NCBI GenBank assembly: GCA_963975935.1
Contig: CAXBIQ010000012.1
Span: forward strand, 1 to 64,000
Reading direction: 5' to 3'
Length of the DNA: 64,000 nucleotides
Origin: Planktosalinus sp963975935
Lineage (GTDB): Bacteria; Bacteroidota; Bacteroidia; Flavobacteriales; Flavobacteriaceae
The notes beneath the pieces were generated by a model. That model searched no databases, had not been told where the DNA came from, and saw nothing but the letters and a program-made list of their open reading frames with translations. Positions 43,755-52,774 of the stretch are shown here, one piece after another; positions within the stretch are counted from its first letter, which is position 1; every line of letters begins with the position of its first letter. A program made the position numbers and the translations under genes.

Positions 43755-44045
43755 GTGAAATTAGGAGAACGAATTAAAACACTAAGAGAAAGCCAAGGGC
43801 TGCTGCAAAGGCAGCTGTCGGCTCACCTCAACATTGATACGCCTATGCTTAGCAAAATTGAACGTGGTGAGCGCAGGGCAAAACGCGATCAGGTACTGAA
43901 AATAGCTCAGGTACTCAATGTCGATTCAGGTGAATTATTAACCCTATGGCTAGCAGACCAGATAATGGAAATTGTTGCCCGGGAAGAACAGGCCTTGCAA
44001 GCCTTAAAATTGGCTACAAAGGATATTAAAACAATTAAAAAATAA
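43755..44045 (+). CDS. XRE-family transcriptional regulator (R-M controller-like)
   Basis: 96 residues, GTG start. It has a Cro/C1-type HTH: LGERIKTLRESQGLLQRQLS, NIDTPMLSKIERGERRAKRD, then a helical C-terminus (IMEIVAREEQALQALKLAT). It lies 13 bp before hsdM, the place where controller proteins of restriction-modification systems are found. It probably times expression of the whole downstream operon and perhaps the divergent drm operon. Confidence 0.85.
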   Translation: MKLGERIKTLRESQGLLQRQLSAHLNIDTPMLSKIERGERRAKRDQVLKIAQVLNVDSGELLTLWLADQIMEIVAREEQALQALKLATKDIKTIKK

Positions 44046-44058
44046 GAGACGACCAATA

Positions 44059-45624
44059 ATGGCAAAGAAAAAAATTGAAAAAACAAAATCCATAGAAGAA
44101 ACCCTGTGGCAATCCTGTGATAAACTAAGAGGGTCTGTTGACCCTTCAGAATACAAGCACGTTGTTCTGGGTCTAATCTTCCTGAAGTTTGCAAGTGACA
44201 AATTTGAGGAACGCAAAGCACAATTAATTGCAGAAGGGCAGGGAAAATATGTGGATATGAAGGAATTCTATAATATGAATAATGTCTTTTATCTGGAAGA
44301 AATATCCCGATGGTCTTATATCCGTAATAATGCAAAACAAAACGATTTAGCTCTTAAAATTGATACAGCACTTCACACCATTGAAAAAGATAACCCTGCA
44401 TTAAAAGGTGCTTTACCTGATAATTATTTTTCACGTTTAGGTCTGGAACGAACCAAGCTTGCAGCCCTGGTTGATAAAATCAGTGAAATAAACACAATTC
44501 AGGACAATGCCCAAGACATCATTGGCCGTGTGTATGAATATTTCCTAAGAAAATTTGCCATCAAGGAAGGAAAAGGGAAAGGAGAGTTCTATACCCCAAA
44601 AACAATTGTTAACCTCATCGCAGAGCTCATTGAACCTTACGAAGGAATAATATATGACCCGGCTTGTGGATCAGGTGGTATGTTTGTACAGTCTATTAAA
44701 TTCATTGAAAATCATCAAGGAAGTAAGAATGAAGTATCTATTTATGGTCAGGAATCATCTCCCACAACTTACAAGCTCGCAAAAATGAATCTGGCCATTC
44801 GTGGTATTTCAGTCAACTTGGGTGAAAAGCACGCAGATACCTTTTCAAACGATCAACATAAGGACCTGAAAGCCGACTTCATTATGGCTAACCCTCCTTT
44901 CAACCAAAAAGACTGGCGAGGTGAAAATGAACTAATTGACGACCCGCGTTGGAAAGGCTATGACGTTCCACCAAAAAGCAATGCCAATTATGCCTGGATC
45001 CTCAATATGGTGAGCAAACTGTCTGAAAACGGTGTGGCTGGGTTTATCTTGGCAAACGGTGCTTTATCCGGCGGCGGTGAAGAATACAAAATTCGCAGAA
45101 AACTTATTGAGAATAATCTGGTGGAAGCCATCATCATTATTCCTCGCAACACATTTTATACTACCGATATAAGTGTTACAATGTGGATTTTAAACCGAAA
45201 TAAAAACAAGCGCACTGTTACCATCAATGATAAAGTCAAGAAGTACCGTAATCGTGAAAAAGAAATCCTTTTTATGGATTTAAGACGCTGGGGAAGAGAG
45301 TATGAAAAGAAATTTATAGAGCTAAGGCCTAAAGACATTGAAAAGGTAGCTGAAAACTACCACAACTGGCAACAGACTGATTGGGAAACCTCTTATAAAA
45401 ACATTCCTGAATATTGCCACTCAGCACATTTTGATACCATTGCAAAAAATGACTTCTCACTTGTACCAAGCAAATACATTGAGTTTGTGGATGCTGATAG
45501 CAATATAGACTTTGATACAGAAATGAAACGCATCCAACAAGATTTTAAAGAGCTGCTCAGAGAAGAAAAAGAATCTCAGAAGCAACTCATAAACGCTTTT
45601 AAAACCTTAGGATATGAGCTATAA
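44059..45624 (+). CDS. hsdM: Type I restriction-modification methyltransferase subunit HsdM
   Basis: 521 residues, usual length. It has the N-terminal HsdM helical domain (LWQSCDKLRGSVDPSEYKHV), the SAM-binding motif I region DPACGSGGMFVQ near residue 200, and the catalytic NPPF (ANPPFNQKDW) near 278, so it is an N6-adenine methylase. The C-terminal part contacts HsdS. It overlaps the hsdS start by 11 bp. hsdR is far downstream at 55004, separated by seven-odd kilobases of inserted defence genes. Confidence 0.95.
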   Translation: MAKKKIEKTKSIEETLWQSCDKLRGSVDPSEYKHVVLGLIFLKFASDKFEERKAQLIAEGQGKYVDMKEFYNMNNVFYLEEISRWSYIRNNAKQNDLALKIDTALHTIEKDNPALKGALPDNYFSRLGLERTKLAALVDKISEINTIQDNAQDIIGRVYEYFLRKFAIKEGKGKGEFYTPKTIVNLIAELIEPYEGIIYDPACGSGGMFVQSIKFIENHQGSKNEVSIYGQESSPTTYKLAKMNLAIRGISVNLGEKHADTFSNDQHKDLKADFIMANPPFNQKDWRGENELIDDPRWKGYDVPPKSNANYAWILNMVSKLSENGVAGFILANGALSGGGEEYKIRRKLIENNLVEAIIIIPRNTFYTTDISVTMWILNRNKNKRTVTINDKVKKYRNREKEILFMDLRRWGREYEKKFIELRPKDIEKVAENYHNWQQTDWETSYKNIPEYCHSAHFDTIAKNDFSLVPSKYIEFVDADSNIDFDTEMKRIQQDFKELLREEKESQKQLINAFKTLGYEL

Positions 45625-46738
45625 ACCCATTGGCAAATACATACAGCTCGTGGACAATCGCAACAAAGATATGGCGGTTACTAACCTGTTGGGTATAAAC
45701 ATTACGAAGAACTTTATGCCTTCTGTGGCCAATGTATCTGAAACAGATTTATCTAAATATAAAATTATTCAAAAAGGTCAATTTGCTTATTCCGCAATGC
45801 AGGCTGGAAGAGATGAAACCATAAGAATTGCTTTATATACTTATGACGAACCTGCAATCATTTCTCCTGCATATTCTGTTATAGAAGTAATCGATGAAAA
45901 TGATTTACTGCCTGAATATATGATGATGTGGTTTCAAAGACCGGAATCAGACAGATATGGTTGGTTTATTAGTGATAGTAGTGTAAGAGCAAGTTTAGAT
46001 TATGACCGTCTTTGCGAAATAGAAATACCCCTCCCCCACATTGATGAACAAAAAAAGTATGTAGCCCTTTATAAAGGCTTACTCAAAAACCAAAATACTT
46101 ATGAAAGTAGCTTAGAGGATTTACAAATGATTTGCGATACTTACATTGAGGATCTTATTATAACTGAAGAACCAAAGACATTAGGAGAATACATCCAACA
46201 GTCAGATGAAAGAAATACTGATTTAAAAATTAACTTTTTACAAGGTGTTTCCACTTCAAAAGTTTTAATTGAAACAAAAGCTAATACCACTGGTGTTAAT
46301 TTCAACAATTACAAAATCGTTAGAAATGGGCAGTTTGTTTATGTGGCTGATACATCACGAAGAGGCGATAAAATTGCTTTAGCAATGAATAGTAAAGAAG
46401 ATTGTATTGTTTCAAGTATTTATACGGTTTTTGGAGTGATCGATAAAACCTTCTTACTTCCTGAATATTTATTTTTATTCTTTAAACGAAGTGAGTTTGA
46501 CCGTTATGCCCGTTTCAATTCTTGGGGCAGTGCCAGAGAAACTTTTGACTGGGATGAAATGTGCAGAGTAAAAATCCCTATCCCTGACATTAAAATACAA
46601 GAAGCCATTGTAACCATTTACCATACTTACGAAACCCGTAAACGCATCAATGAGCAACTTAAAAATAGTATCAAACCCCTTTGTCCTGTTTTAATGCGGG
46701 GGGTTGTGGAGAGTATAAACGAATGTATACAAACGTAA
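45614..46738 (+). CDS. hsdS: Type I restriction-modification specificity subunit HsdS
   Basis: 374 residues, slightly short for HsdS. It has two target-recognition domains in tandem, each starting with an equivalent motif: IGKYIQLVDNRNKDMAVTNL (residues ~4-23) and LGEYIQQSDERNTDLKIN (~190). Each is followed by a spacer helix (IDEQKKYVALYKGLL and IQEAIVTIYHTYETRKRI). It sets the bipartite DNA target of the HsdMRS complex; the target cannot be read from sequence alone. It is followed 10 bp later by the Thoeris gene thsA. Confidence 0.92.
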   Translation: MSYKPIGKYIQLVDNRNKDMAVTNLLGINITKNFMPSVANVSETDLSKYKIIQKGQFAYSAMQAGRDETIRIALYTYDEPAIISPAYSVIEVIDENDLLPEYMMMWFQRPESDRYGWFISDSSVRASLDYDRLCEIEIPLPHIDEQKKYVALYKGLLKNQNTYESSLEDLQMICDTYIEDLIITEEPKTLGEYIQQSDERNTDLKINFLQGVSTSKVLIETKANTTGVNFNNYKIVRNGQFVYVADTSRRGDKIALAMNSKEDCIVSSIYTVFGVIDKTFLLPEYLFLFFKRSEFDRYARFNSWGSARETFDWDEMCRVKIPIPDIKIQEAIVTIYHTYETRKRINEQLKNSIKPLCPVLMRGVVESINECIQT

Positions 46739-46748
46739 AATTACTTAT

Positions 46749-48191
46749 ATGGACTTCAACGGACCAGAAATAAATGCATTTATAAATGATTATGTAGAAA
46801 AACTACGACAAGGAACAGCCACTATATTTGTAGGTGCAGGAATGTCTAAAGCATCCGGCTTTGTAGATTGGAAAGGTTTATTAAAAGATTTAGCAACTGA
46901 GTTAGGACTTAAAATAGAAGATGAACCTGATCTTATATCAGTTGCTCAGTTTCATAAAAACAAAAACAATAATAGAAATAAAATTGACGAGAAAATTGTA
47001 AATGAATTCACTGATGCTGACATAGAAACAGAAAATCATAGAATTATTGCGAGACTCCCTTTCCATACTATTTGGACAACAAATTATGATGACTTAATTG
47101 AAGACACCCATACTAAAATTTTCAAAAAGGTTGATGTAAAAAGTGAAGTCGATGATCTTTTTATAAATAAGGATAATAGAGCGTGCATTTTATATAAAAT
47201 GCACGGAGATAAAGATAAGCCTAGTAAAGCAGTCTTGTTAAAAGAAGATTATGAAAAATACTATTATACTCACGAACCTTTTATTTCAATTCTAAATTCA
47301 GAGCTAATAACTAAATCATTTTTATTTATAGGGTTCAGTTTCACAGACCCTAATATCAACTATATTTTTGGACGCCTTACGCATAGATACAGCGAGAAAA
47401 GTAAGGATCATTATTGTATAATGAAAAGAACTTCCCTCGAAGACTGGAATAATGTCCAAGAGAAATTCGAATACGAAAGAATAAAGCAAGATCTTTTTGT
47501 GAAAGAGTTAAATCGTTATAGAGTACAAACTATTTTTATTGAAAATTATAGTGATTTAACGTTGTTACTCGCAGAAATAGAAAGACGTTACAATTCACAT
47601 TCAGTTTTTATTTCTGGGAGTGCTGTTGAATATGGTGAATTTACAGAAAGAGAAGCACAAGACTTTATCCACTTAATTTCTAAAGAAATAGTCAAAAGCA
47701 AATTAACAATAATTAACGGTTTTGGATTAGGTATTGGAAGTGCTGTTATTAATGGAGCTTTAGATGCTGTATATTCAAGTCCAAAAAAGTTCTCAGAAAA
47801 TCAATTAGTGGTTAAACCATTCCCTCAGTTTCCAACCGGTGGAAAAGATTTGGAGGAACTTTGGGAGGAGTATCGACAAAGTATGATTTCAAGAGCTGGA
47901 ATAATCTTGCTCATATTCGGCAATATAAGAAATAACGACGGTTCTATAAAAAACGCCAAAGGTGTTAAAAGGGAATTTGAAATTGCTATATCAAAAGGTT
48001 TATGGCCAATTCCTGTTTACTATACAGGTTTTATGGCTGAAGAAATATATGATTTTTTATCCGCTGACTATAGTAAATATAATATTCCTGAATCATTCAT
48101 TTTAGATATTGGAAAATTAAAACTTCACAAAGATGATATTCAAAAGTCTGTTGAGGAAATTGTTTCACTAATAAAAAAAGTTATACACTGA
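46749..48191 (+). CDS. thsA: Thoeris effector ThsA (SIR2 + SLOG/STALD)
   Basis: 480 residues. Residues ~1-270 are a SIR2-type NADase: FVGAGMSKASGFVDW, TTNYDDLIED, YKMHGD and FIGFSFTDPNI. Residues ~285-480 are a SLOG-type STALD domain (SVFISGSAVEYGEF, GFGLGIGSAVINGAL, SRAGIILLIFGN, KGVKREFEIA), which in ThsA binds the cyclic ADP-ribose isomer made by ThsB and switches on NAD+ depletion. Its stop overlaps the first thsB-type start by one base (TGATG). The domain order and length match type I Thoeris well. Confidence 0.9.
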   Translation: MDFNGPEINAFINDYVEKLRQGTATIFVGAGMSKASGFVDWKGLLKDLATELGLKIEDEPDLISVAQFHKNKNNNRNKIDEKIVNEFTDADIETENHRIIARLPFHTIWTTNYDDLIEDTHTKIFKKVDVKSEVDDLFINKDNRACILYKMHGDKDKPSKAVLLKEDYEKYYYTHEPFISILNSELITKSFLFIGFSFTDPNINYIFGRLTHRYSEKSKDHYCIMKRTSLEDWNNVQEKFEYERIKQDLFVKELNRYRVQTIFIENYSDLTLLLAEIERRYNSHSVFISGSAVEYGEFTEREAQDFIHLISKEIVKSKLTIINGFGLGIGSAVINGALDAVYSSPKKFSENQLVVKPFPQFPTGGKDLEELWEEYRQSMISRAGIILLIFGNIRNNDGSIKNAKGVKREFEIAISKGLWPIPVYYTGFMAEEIYDFLSADYSKYNIPESFILDIGKLKLHKDDIQKSVEEIVSLIKKVIH

Positions 48192-48877
48192 TGGCAAGAA
48201 AAATATTCGTTTCGTACAAATATTCCGACGCATTTGTTCAAGATCTTAATTTATATGAAGACTCGATTTTCGGCAGAATTAAAACTACAACAAAAGCAAG
48301 ACATTATGTAGATAAACTCTCTGAACATTTAACCAAAGAAGATCATATTTACAAAGGTGAAAATGATGATGAAAGTATGGCAGATCTAGCTGACTCTTCC
48401 ATTAGCTCAAAATTAGGCGACAAGATTTTTGATAGTAGTGTTACAGTAGTTTTGATTTCTAAAGGAATGAAAGAACCATTTAGTCCTGAAAAAGACCAAT
48501 GGATACCTTGGGAAGTTTCATATTCTTTAAAGAAGCAGACCAGATTAGGAAGATCAAGTAGTACTAATGGAGTTATTGCACTTGTTTTGCCTGATGAAGA
48601 TGGCAGTTACGAATATTATATAACAAGAGATAAGGAATGTAATTGCAGGTCTTTAAACACTCCTTTCCTCTTTCAAATTATTAAGGATAATATGTTTAAT
48701 GTGAAAGAACCTAATAGAAGGCTTTGTAATGGGAGTTGGGTTTATTCAGGAGATAGTTCTTATATTCAGTCGGTAAAGTGGTCAGAATTTATTTCAAATC
48801 CATCAAAATATATTGACAAAGCGATAGAATTACGAGATAAGAAGGATAATTTTAACATTGTAAAAACTATTAAATAG
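48191..48877 (+). CDS. thsB: Thoeris ThsB-type TIR-like protein, first copy
   Basis: 228 residues. It belongs to the MTH538/DUF1863 TIR-like branch: RKIFVSYKYSDAFVQ at the start, DSSVTVVLISKGMKEPFSP in the core, and IPWEVSYSL, whose Glu sits where TIR enzymes have the catalytic residue. The insert of ~40 residues after the first strand (FGRIKTTTKARHYVDKLSEH) is usual for phage-sensing ThsB variants. It is coupled to thsA. It should make the signal that activates ThsA upon infection. Confidence 0.82.
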   Translation: MARKIFVSYKYSDAFVQDLNLYEDSIFGRIKTTTKARHYVDKLSEHLTKEDHIYKGENDDESMADLADSSISSKLGDKIFDSSVTVVLISKGMKEPFSPEKDQWIPWEVSYSLKKQTRLGRSSSTNGVIALVLPDEDGSYEYYITRDKECNCRSLNTPFLFQIIKDNMFNVKEPNRRLCNGSWVYSGDSSYIQSVKWSEFISNPSKYIDKAIELRDKKDNFNIVKTIK

Positions 48878-48880
48878 TCT

Positions 48881-49465
48881 ATGAGCTTTATAACAGAAAC
48901 ACAACTCACAAATCAGAGAAGGTCATCAAAATCATACTATATGACCTTGAACGAAAGCCTAAATAATTTTAAAGGAGAAAGTTCTTTTCTAAAAACTAAA
49001 ATATTTCTTTCTCATAAACACGATGAAAAAGAATATTTAGAAGGTGCTATTTCATTCTTAAAATCCTATGGTGTAGATATTTATGTCGATTGGTTAGATG
49101 AAGGGATGCCAAAAACAACTTCTGGCAAAACTGCCGATAGGATAAAGGAAAAAATTAGAGACAATCATAAATTTATTCTCTTAGCTACAGAAGGTGCAAT
49201 CAATTCTAAATGGTGTAATTGGGAATTAGGTCTTGGAGATGCAGCTAAGTATATTAACCATATTGCAATTTTGCCAGTTAAAAAAGAATATTCAGATTTT
49301 TCAGGCAGTGAATATTTAGAAATTTACCCCTACATCTTTAATATTGATTACTCTCAATATTTCAAAGGTATTTATAGGTCCACAGGAACTTATGTTGTTT
49401 TTCCCTCTATAAATGGCAATGATAAAGTGGTCCCAATTAATGAATGGTTAAAAAATAAAGTGTAA
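48881..49465 (+). CDS. thsB2: Thoeris ThsB-type TIR protein, second copy
   Basis: 194 residues; an internal ATG (MTLNESLNNFKG) is an alternative start. It is a classical TIR domain: TKIFLSHKHDEKEYLEGAIS, YGVDIYVDWLDEGMP, FILLATEGAINSKWCNWELG, where the Glu in WELG is the expected catalytic residue. It differs strongly from the preceding TIR-like gene, so the two are not a tandem duplicate. Thoeris loci with several ThsB proteins sense different phages through each; that fits here. It starts 3 bp after the first thsB stop. Confidence 0.82.
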   Translation: MSFITETQLTNQRRSSKSYYMTLNESLNNFKGESSFLKTKIFLSHKHDEKEYLEGAISFLKSYGVDIYVDWLDEGMPKTTSGKTADRIKEKIRDNHKFILLATEGAINSKWCNWELGLGDAAKYINHIAILPVKKEYSDFSGSEYLEIYPYIFNIDYSQYFKGIYRSTGTYVVFPSINGNDKVVPINEWLKNKV

Positions 49466-49485
49466 AGAATTTTTTAATAATAATT

Positions 49486-50844
49486 ATGTCCGAAACCAAC
49501 CGCATAGAATACAAAGCACAACTCACCAAAGATTTAGATTTGGAAAAAGAAGTGGTAGCTTTTTTAAACTACCACGAAGGTGGTTTGGTGTACATAGGCA
49601 TTGACAAGACTGGCAAGACCCTTGGCGTGGAAGATGCTGATGGGGATATGCTCAAGATTAAAGACCGCATTAAAAACAACATTTCTCCTTCGGCTATGGG
49701 CTTGTTTGATGTCGTTTCAGAAGAAAAAGAGGGTAAGCCCATTATAAAAATCATTGTTGCAAGCGGTAGTGAAAAACCCTATTTCAAAAAGAAATACGGT
49801 ATGACTGAAAAAGGGTGTTACATCCGCATCGGCACAGCTGCCGAGCCTATGCCCCAAAAGATGATTGAAGAGCTCTTTGCTTCCCGCACTCGCAATTCCA
49901 TAGGCAAAATTAAAGCCAACCGCCAAGATTTAGATTTTGAGCAATTACAAATCTATTACCAGGTAAAGCAAAAGCCACTTAACAAGCAATTTAAAAAGAA
50001 CCTCGAACTGCTAACCCCACAAGGTGATTTAAATTATGCAGCTTACTTGCTGGCAGATCAAAATAATATTTCCGTAAAAGTTGCCAAATACAAAGACGAA
50101 ACACGGGTAAATTTATCAGAGAGTAACGAGTTTGGTTATACTTCATTAATAAAAGCGACCAAAAGTGTTCTGGATAAAATAGATTTAGAAAACCGCACCC
50201 TCACAAAAATAACATCCAAAGAGCGTAGAGAAAAACGATTGTGGAATGCCATTGCTCTTAGGGAAGCAATTATCAATGCTTTCGTTCACAATGATTACAC
50301 CCGGGAAATAGCACCAAAATTTGAAATATTTAATGACCGCATCGAGATTACTTCTGCAGGCTCACTACCGGAAGGTTTAAGCGAAAGCGAGTTTTTTGAA
50401 GGTTACTCTATTCCGAGAAACAAAGAGCTAATGCGGGTCTTCAAAGACTTGGATTTGGTAGAACAATTAGGTTCAGGTGTTCCTAGAATATTGGAATTCT
50501 ATAGCAAAGATTGCTTCCATTTCTCCAACAATTTTCTGCGAATGGTATTCCCTTCTTCAGAACCTGTTCACGCTTTCGAACAAGAAGAGTTGGCAGATGG
50601 GTTGGTAAAAGAGTTGGTAAAAGAGTTGGTAAAAGGGTTGGTAAAAGAACTTTCGGAAACTCAAATTAAGATACTGAATTTAGTTGCTGAAAATAAACAC
50701 ATTACTAAAAGTGATATGGCTGAAAAAATAGGGACAAGCACAACCACAATTGATAATCACATAGAAGCTCTAAAAAATAAAAATGTTCTCCAACGAGTAG
50801 GCGGAAGAAAAGCTGGCTATTGGCAAATCATTGAACAAGAATGA
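49486..50844 (+). CDS. AlbA/Schlafen-type protein with HATPase-like and HTH domains
   Basis: 452 residues. The N-terminal AlbA_2/Schlafen-like domain (RIEYKAQLTKDLDLEKEVVA, GGLVYIGIDKTGKTLGVED) is followed by an HATPase_c_4-like region (ALREAIINAFVHNDY, IFNDRIEITSAGSLPEGL, ELMRVFKDLDLVEQLGSGVP). The C-terminal winged HTH is TKSDMAEKIGTSTTTIDNHI. The hinge before the HTH holds four LVKEL-type repeats. Such proteins often sit inside type I R-M loci; the role is unknown (regulator or nucleic-acid binder). It may be independent of the Thoeris genes upstream. Confidence 0.78.
   Translation: MSETNRIEYKAQLTKDLDLEKEVVAFLNYHEGGLVYIGIDKTGKTLGVEDADGDMLKIKDRIKNNISPSAMGLFDVVSEEKEGKPIIKIIVASGSEKPYFKKKYGMTEKGCYIRIGTAAEPMPQKMIEELFASRTRNSIGKIKANRQDLDFEQLQIYYQVKQKPLNKQFKKNLELLTPQGDLNYAAYLLADQNNISVKVAKYKDETRVNLSESNEFGYTSLIKATKSVLDKIDLENRTLTKITSKERREKRLWNAIALREAIINAFVHNDYTREIAPKFEIFNDRIEITSAGSLPEGLSESEFFEGYSIPRNKELMRVFKDLDLVEQLGSGVPRILEFYSKDCFHFSNNFLRMVFPSSEPVHAFEQEELADGLVKELVKELVKGLVKELSETQIKILNLVAENKHITKSDMAEKIGTSTTTIDNHIEALKNKNVLQRVGGRKAGYWQIIEQE
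50602..50649 (+). repeat. Four 12-bp tandem repeats inside the AlbA/HTH gene
   Basis: The unit TTGGTAAAAGAG occurs four times, the last two with one or two changes (GGG, GAA). It encodes LVKE LVKE LVKG LVKE in the linker before the HTH. Since 12 is a multiple of 3, copy changes would vary linker length without a frameshift. Confidence 0.9.
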
Positions 50845-50938
50845 AAAAGTTTACAGAACCAAAATTAAAAATTGGTATGAATATAATAAGCCTTTTTAAG
50901 TGTATGATGTATTAAAAAATTATCAAAGAACAAAATCA

Positions 50939-52774
50939 ATGAGTAAACAAGAAAACCAAATCATACTAAAAACCATCACCGAGTTATTGGGGATGCATTT
51001 TTACATACCAGATTACCAACGTGGTTACAGATGGACAAGCCACAATGTGAGCCAATTGCTCAACGATATTTGGGAATACAGACAAGACCCGGCAAAAGTC
51101 AATTCGTTCTATTGTCTGCAACCCATAGTGGTAAGAAAAAAAACTTGGCAAGCCCAAAGTGGAGAAACCATAAATGGTTATGAGTTAATTGATGGGCAAC
51201 AAAGATTAACCACTATTCATAGAATACTCACCTATTTAAGAATAGAGCATTTACGAATAGAGAAACTAAGTGATGAATATAAACAGGACCTCTATACCAT
51301 AGAATACCAAACACGTCCTGAAACACGCCAATTCTTGAATCAAACAGATGAAAATCTCAGCAAACCCGATTTGTATTATTTAAGCAAAGCTTATAACACG
51401 ATTAAGGATTGGTTTGAAATTAGCAGAAAAATAGAAGGACGTTCCGATAAAAACAACTTTTTAGATACCCTGCTACCGAGTGTAAAAAAAGATGAAGATG
51501 GTGATACCATAATGCCGGAATGGAGTACACAAATTATTTGGTATGAAATAAACGACAATACTCAAAAAAGCGAGGAGCTATTTACGCGTCTTAATAGAGG
51601 GAAAATACCTCTTAACAGTGCCGAACTAATTAAAGCAAAATTTGTAAATCAAGAAAGCTTCAAGGAGTTTGGTCAGCAAGAAAAAGTAAAAAGACGCACC
51701 CAACTTATACAGCTATGGGATGAGATTGAAAACCATCTCAATAACCCAAAGTTCTGGGCATTTATATCCAATAAAAAGATGGATAGTTATGCTTCCAAAA
51801 TAGAGTACTTGTTCGATATAAATACTCAGAAAAATGAAAACAGTAAGGACTCGCTATACAGTTTCATTCACTTTTTTGATGAAAAGGAGAATGCAAATTC
51901 ACTTTGGGAAAAATGGTTAAGCATAGAAGAGATTTATCGTTCATTAAGTTTTTGGTACACTCATAAAAATTACTACCATAAAGTAGGGTACTTAATTGCT
52001 ATCGGCACCAATATTATGGATATAATCCAACTCAAAAAAGAGAATGACAAAGACCTTTTTGAGCAAGAAATAAACCAATTAATAGCTGAAAGTATTCCCA
52101 ACGATTGGGATGATTTAAGCTATGACAACCGTAACGACCATAAAAAACTAATTGAAATTTTATTATTGGTAAATACAGAGCTTACGCGAAAAAACAAAAA
52201 TAACAATGATTTCTTCCCATTTGAAATCTACAAGAACATAAACAAGAGCTTAGAGCATATTCACGCTCAAAACATAATTGGTATTAATGAGAACAAGAGG
52301 GAGCAATGGTTCTCTTGGTTAGATATGCACCTGAATGTACTTCCTTCAATAGCCACTAACACAAAAAAGGCTAATGAAATAATAGACAAAGCAAAAGCCA
52401 TTGACAGGGAAAAATTCACCTATGCTCAGTTTCAGGATTTAAGTGATTCTATTATAGAAATCCTTCCTAAAGATGATGAAGATGAAAACCTTTATCTGCA
52501 TAACATTAAAAACTTAGCCTTATTAGGTTTAACACAAAACATCTCATTGAGTAATTCCATTTTCGAAATAAAGCGAAGGAAAATCATAGAGATGGATAAG
52601 CAAGGGGCTTTTATTCCTATTGCTACCAAAAGAGTGTTTTTAAACTACTATCAAAAGGAGTCATATTCACAATCGTCTATCTGGTCTAAAGTGGAAAGAG
52701 AAAACCACTTAAAAGAAATTGGCGAGTGCTTAAACCATTATTTAAACAAAATACCAGTGCTTAATGAAGCTTAA
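50939..52774 (+). CDS. DUF262 (GmrS-like) protein A
   Basis: 611 residues from ATG 50939 (MSKQENQIILKTITELL); the upstream GTG at 50900 is less likely. The N-terminal DUF262 domain has FYIPDYQRGYRW (ParB/Srx-like fold) and the nucleotide-binding IDGQQRLTTIHRIL. SEELFTRLNRGKIPLNSAELIKA follows, split here by its own helices, as in GmrS proteins. The C-terminal ~350 residues are helical, and no HNH motif of a GmrD-type DUF1524 nuclease could be seen. GmrSD enzymes cut modified phage DNA in an NTP-dependent way. It overlaps the next DUF262 gene by 11 bp. Confidence 0.82.
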   Translation: MSKQENQIILKTITELLGMHFYIPDYQRGYRWTSHNVSQLLNDIWEYRQDPAKVNSFYCLQPIVVRKKTWQAQSGETINGYELIDGQQRLTTIHRILTYLRIEHLRIEKLSDEYKQDLYTIEYQTRPETRQFLNQTDENLSKPDLYYLSKAYNTIKDWFEISRKIEGRSDKNNFLDTLLPSVKKDEDGDTIMPEWSTQIIWYEINDNTQKSEELFTRLNRGKIPLNSAELIKAKFVNQESFKEFGQQEKVKRRTQLIQLWDEIENHLNNPKFWAFISNKKMDSYASKIEYLFDINTQKNENSKDSLYSFIHFFDEKENANSLWEKWLSIEEIYRSLSFWYTHKNYYHKVGYLIAIGTNIMDIIQLKKENDKDLFEQEINQLIAESIPNDWDDLSYDNRNDHKKLIEILLLVNTELTRKNKNNNDFFPFEIYKNINKSLEHIHAQNIIGINENKREQWFSWLDMHLNVLPSIATNTKKANEIIDKAKAIDREKFTYAQFQDLSDSIIEILPKDDEDENLYLHNIKNLALLGLTQNISLSNSIFEIKRRKIIEMDKQGAFIPIATKRVFLNYYQKESYSQSSIWSKVERENHLKEIGECLNHYLNKIPVLNEA

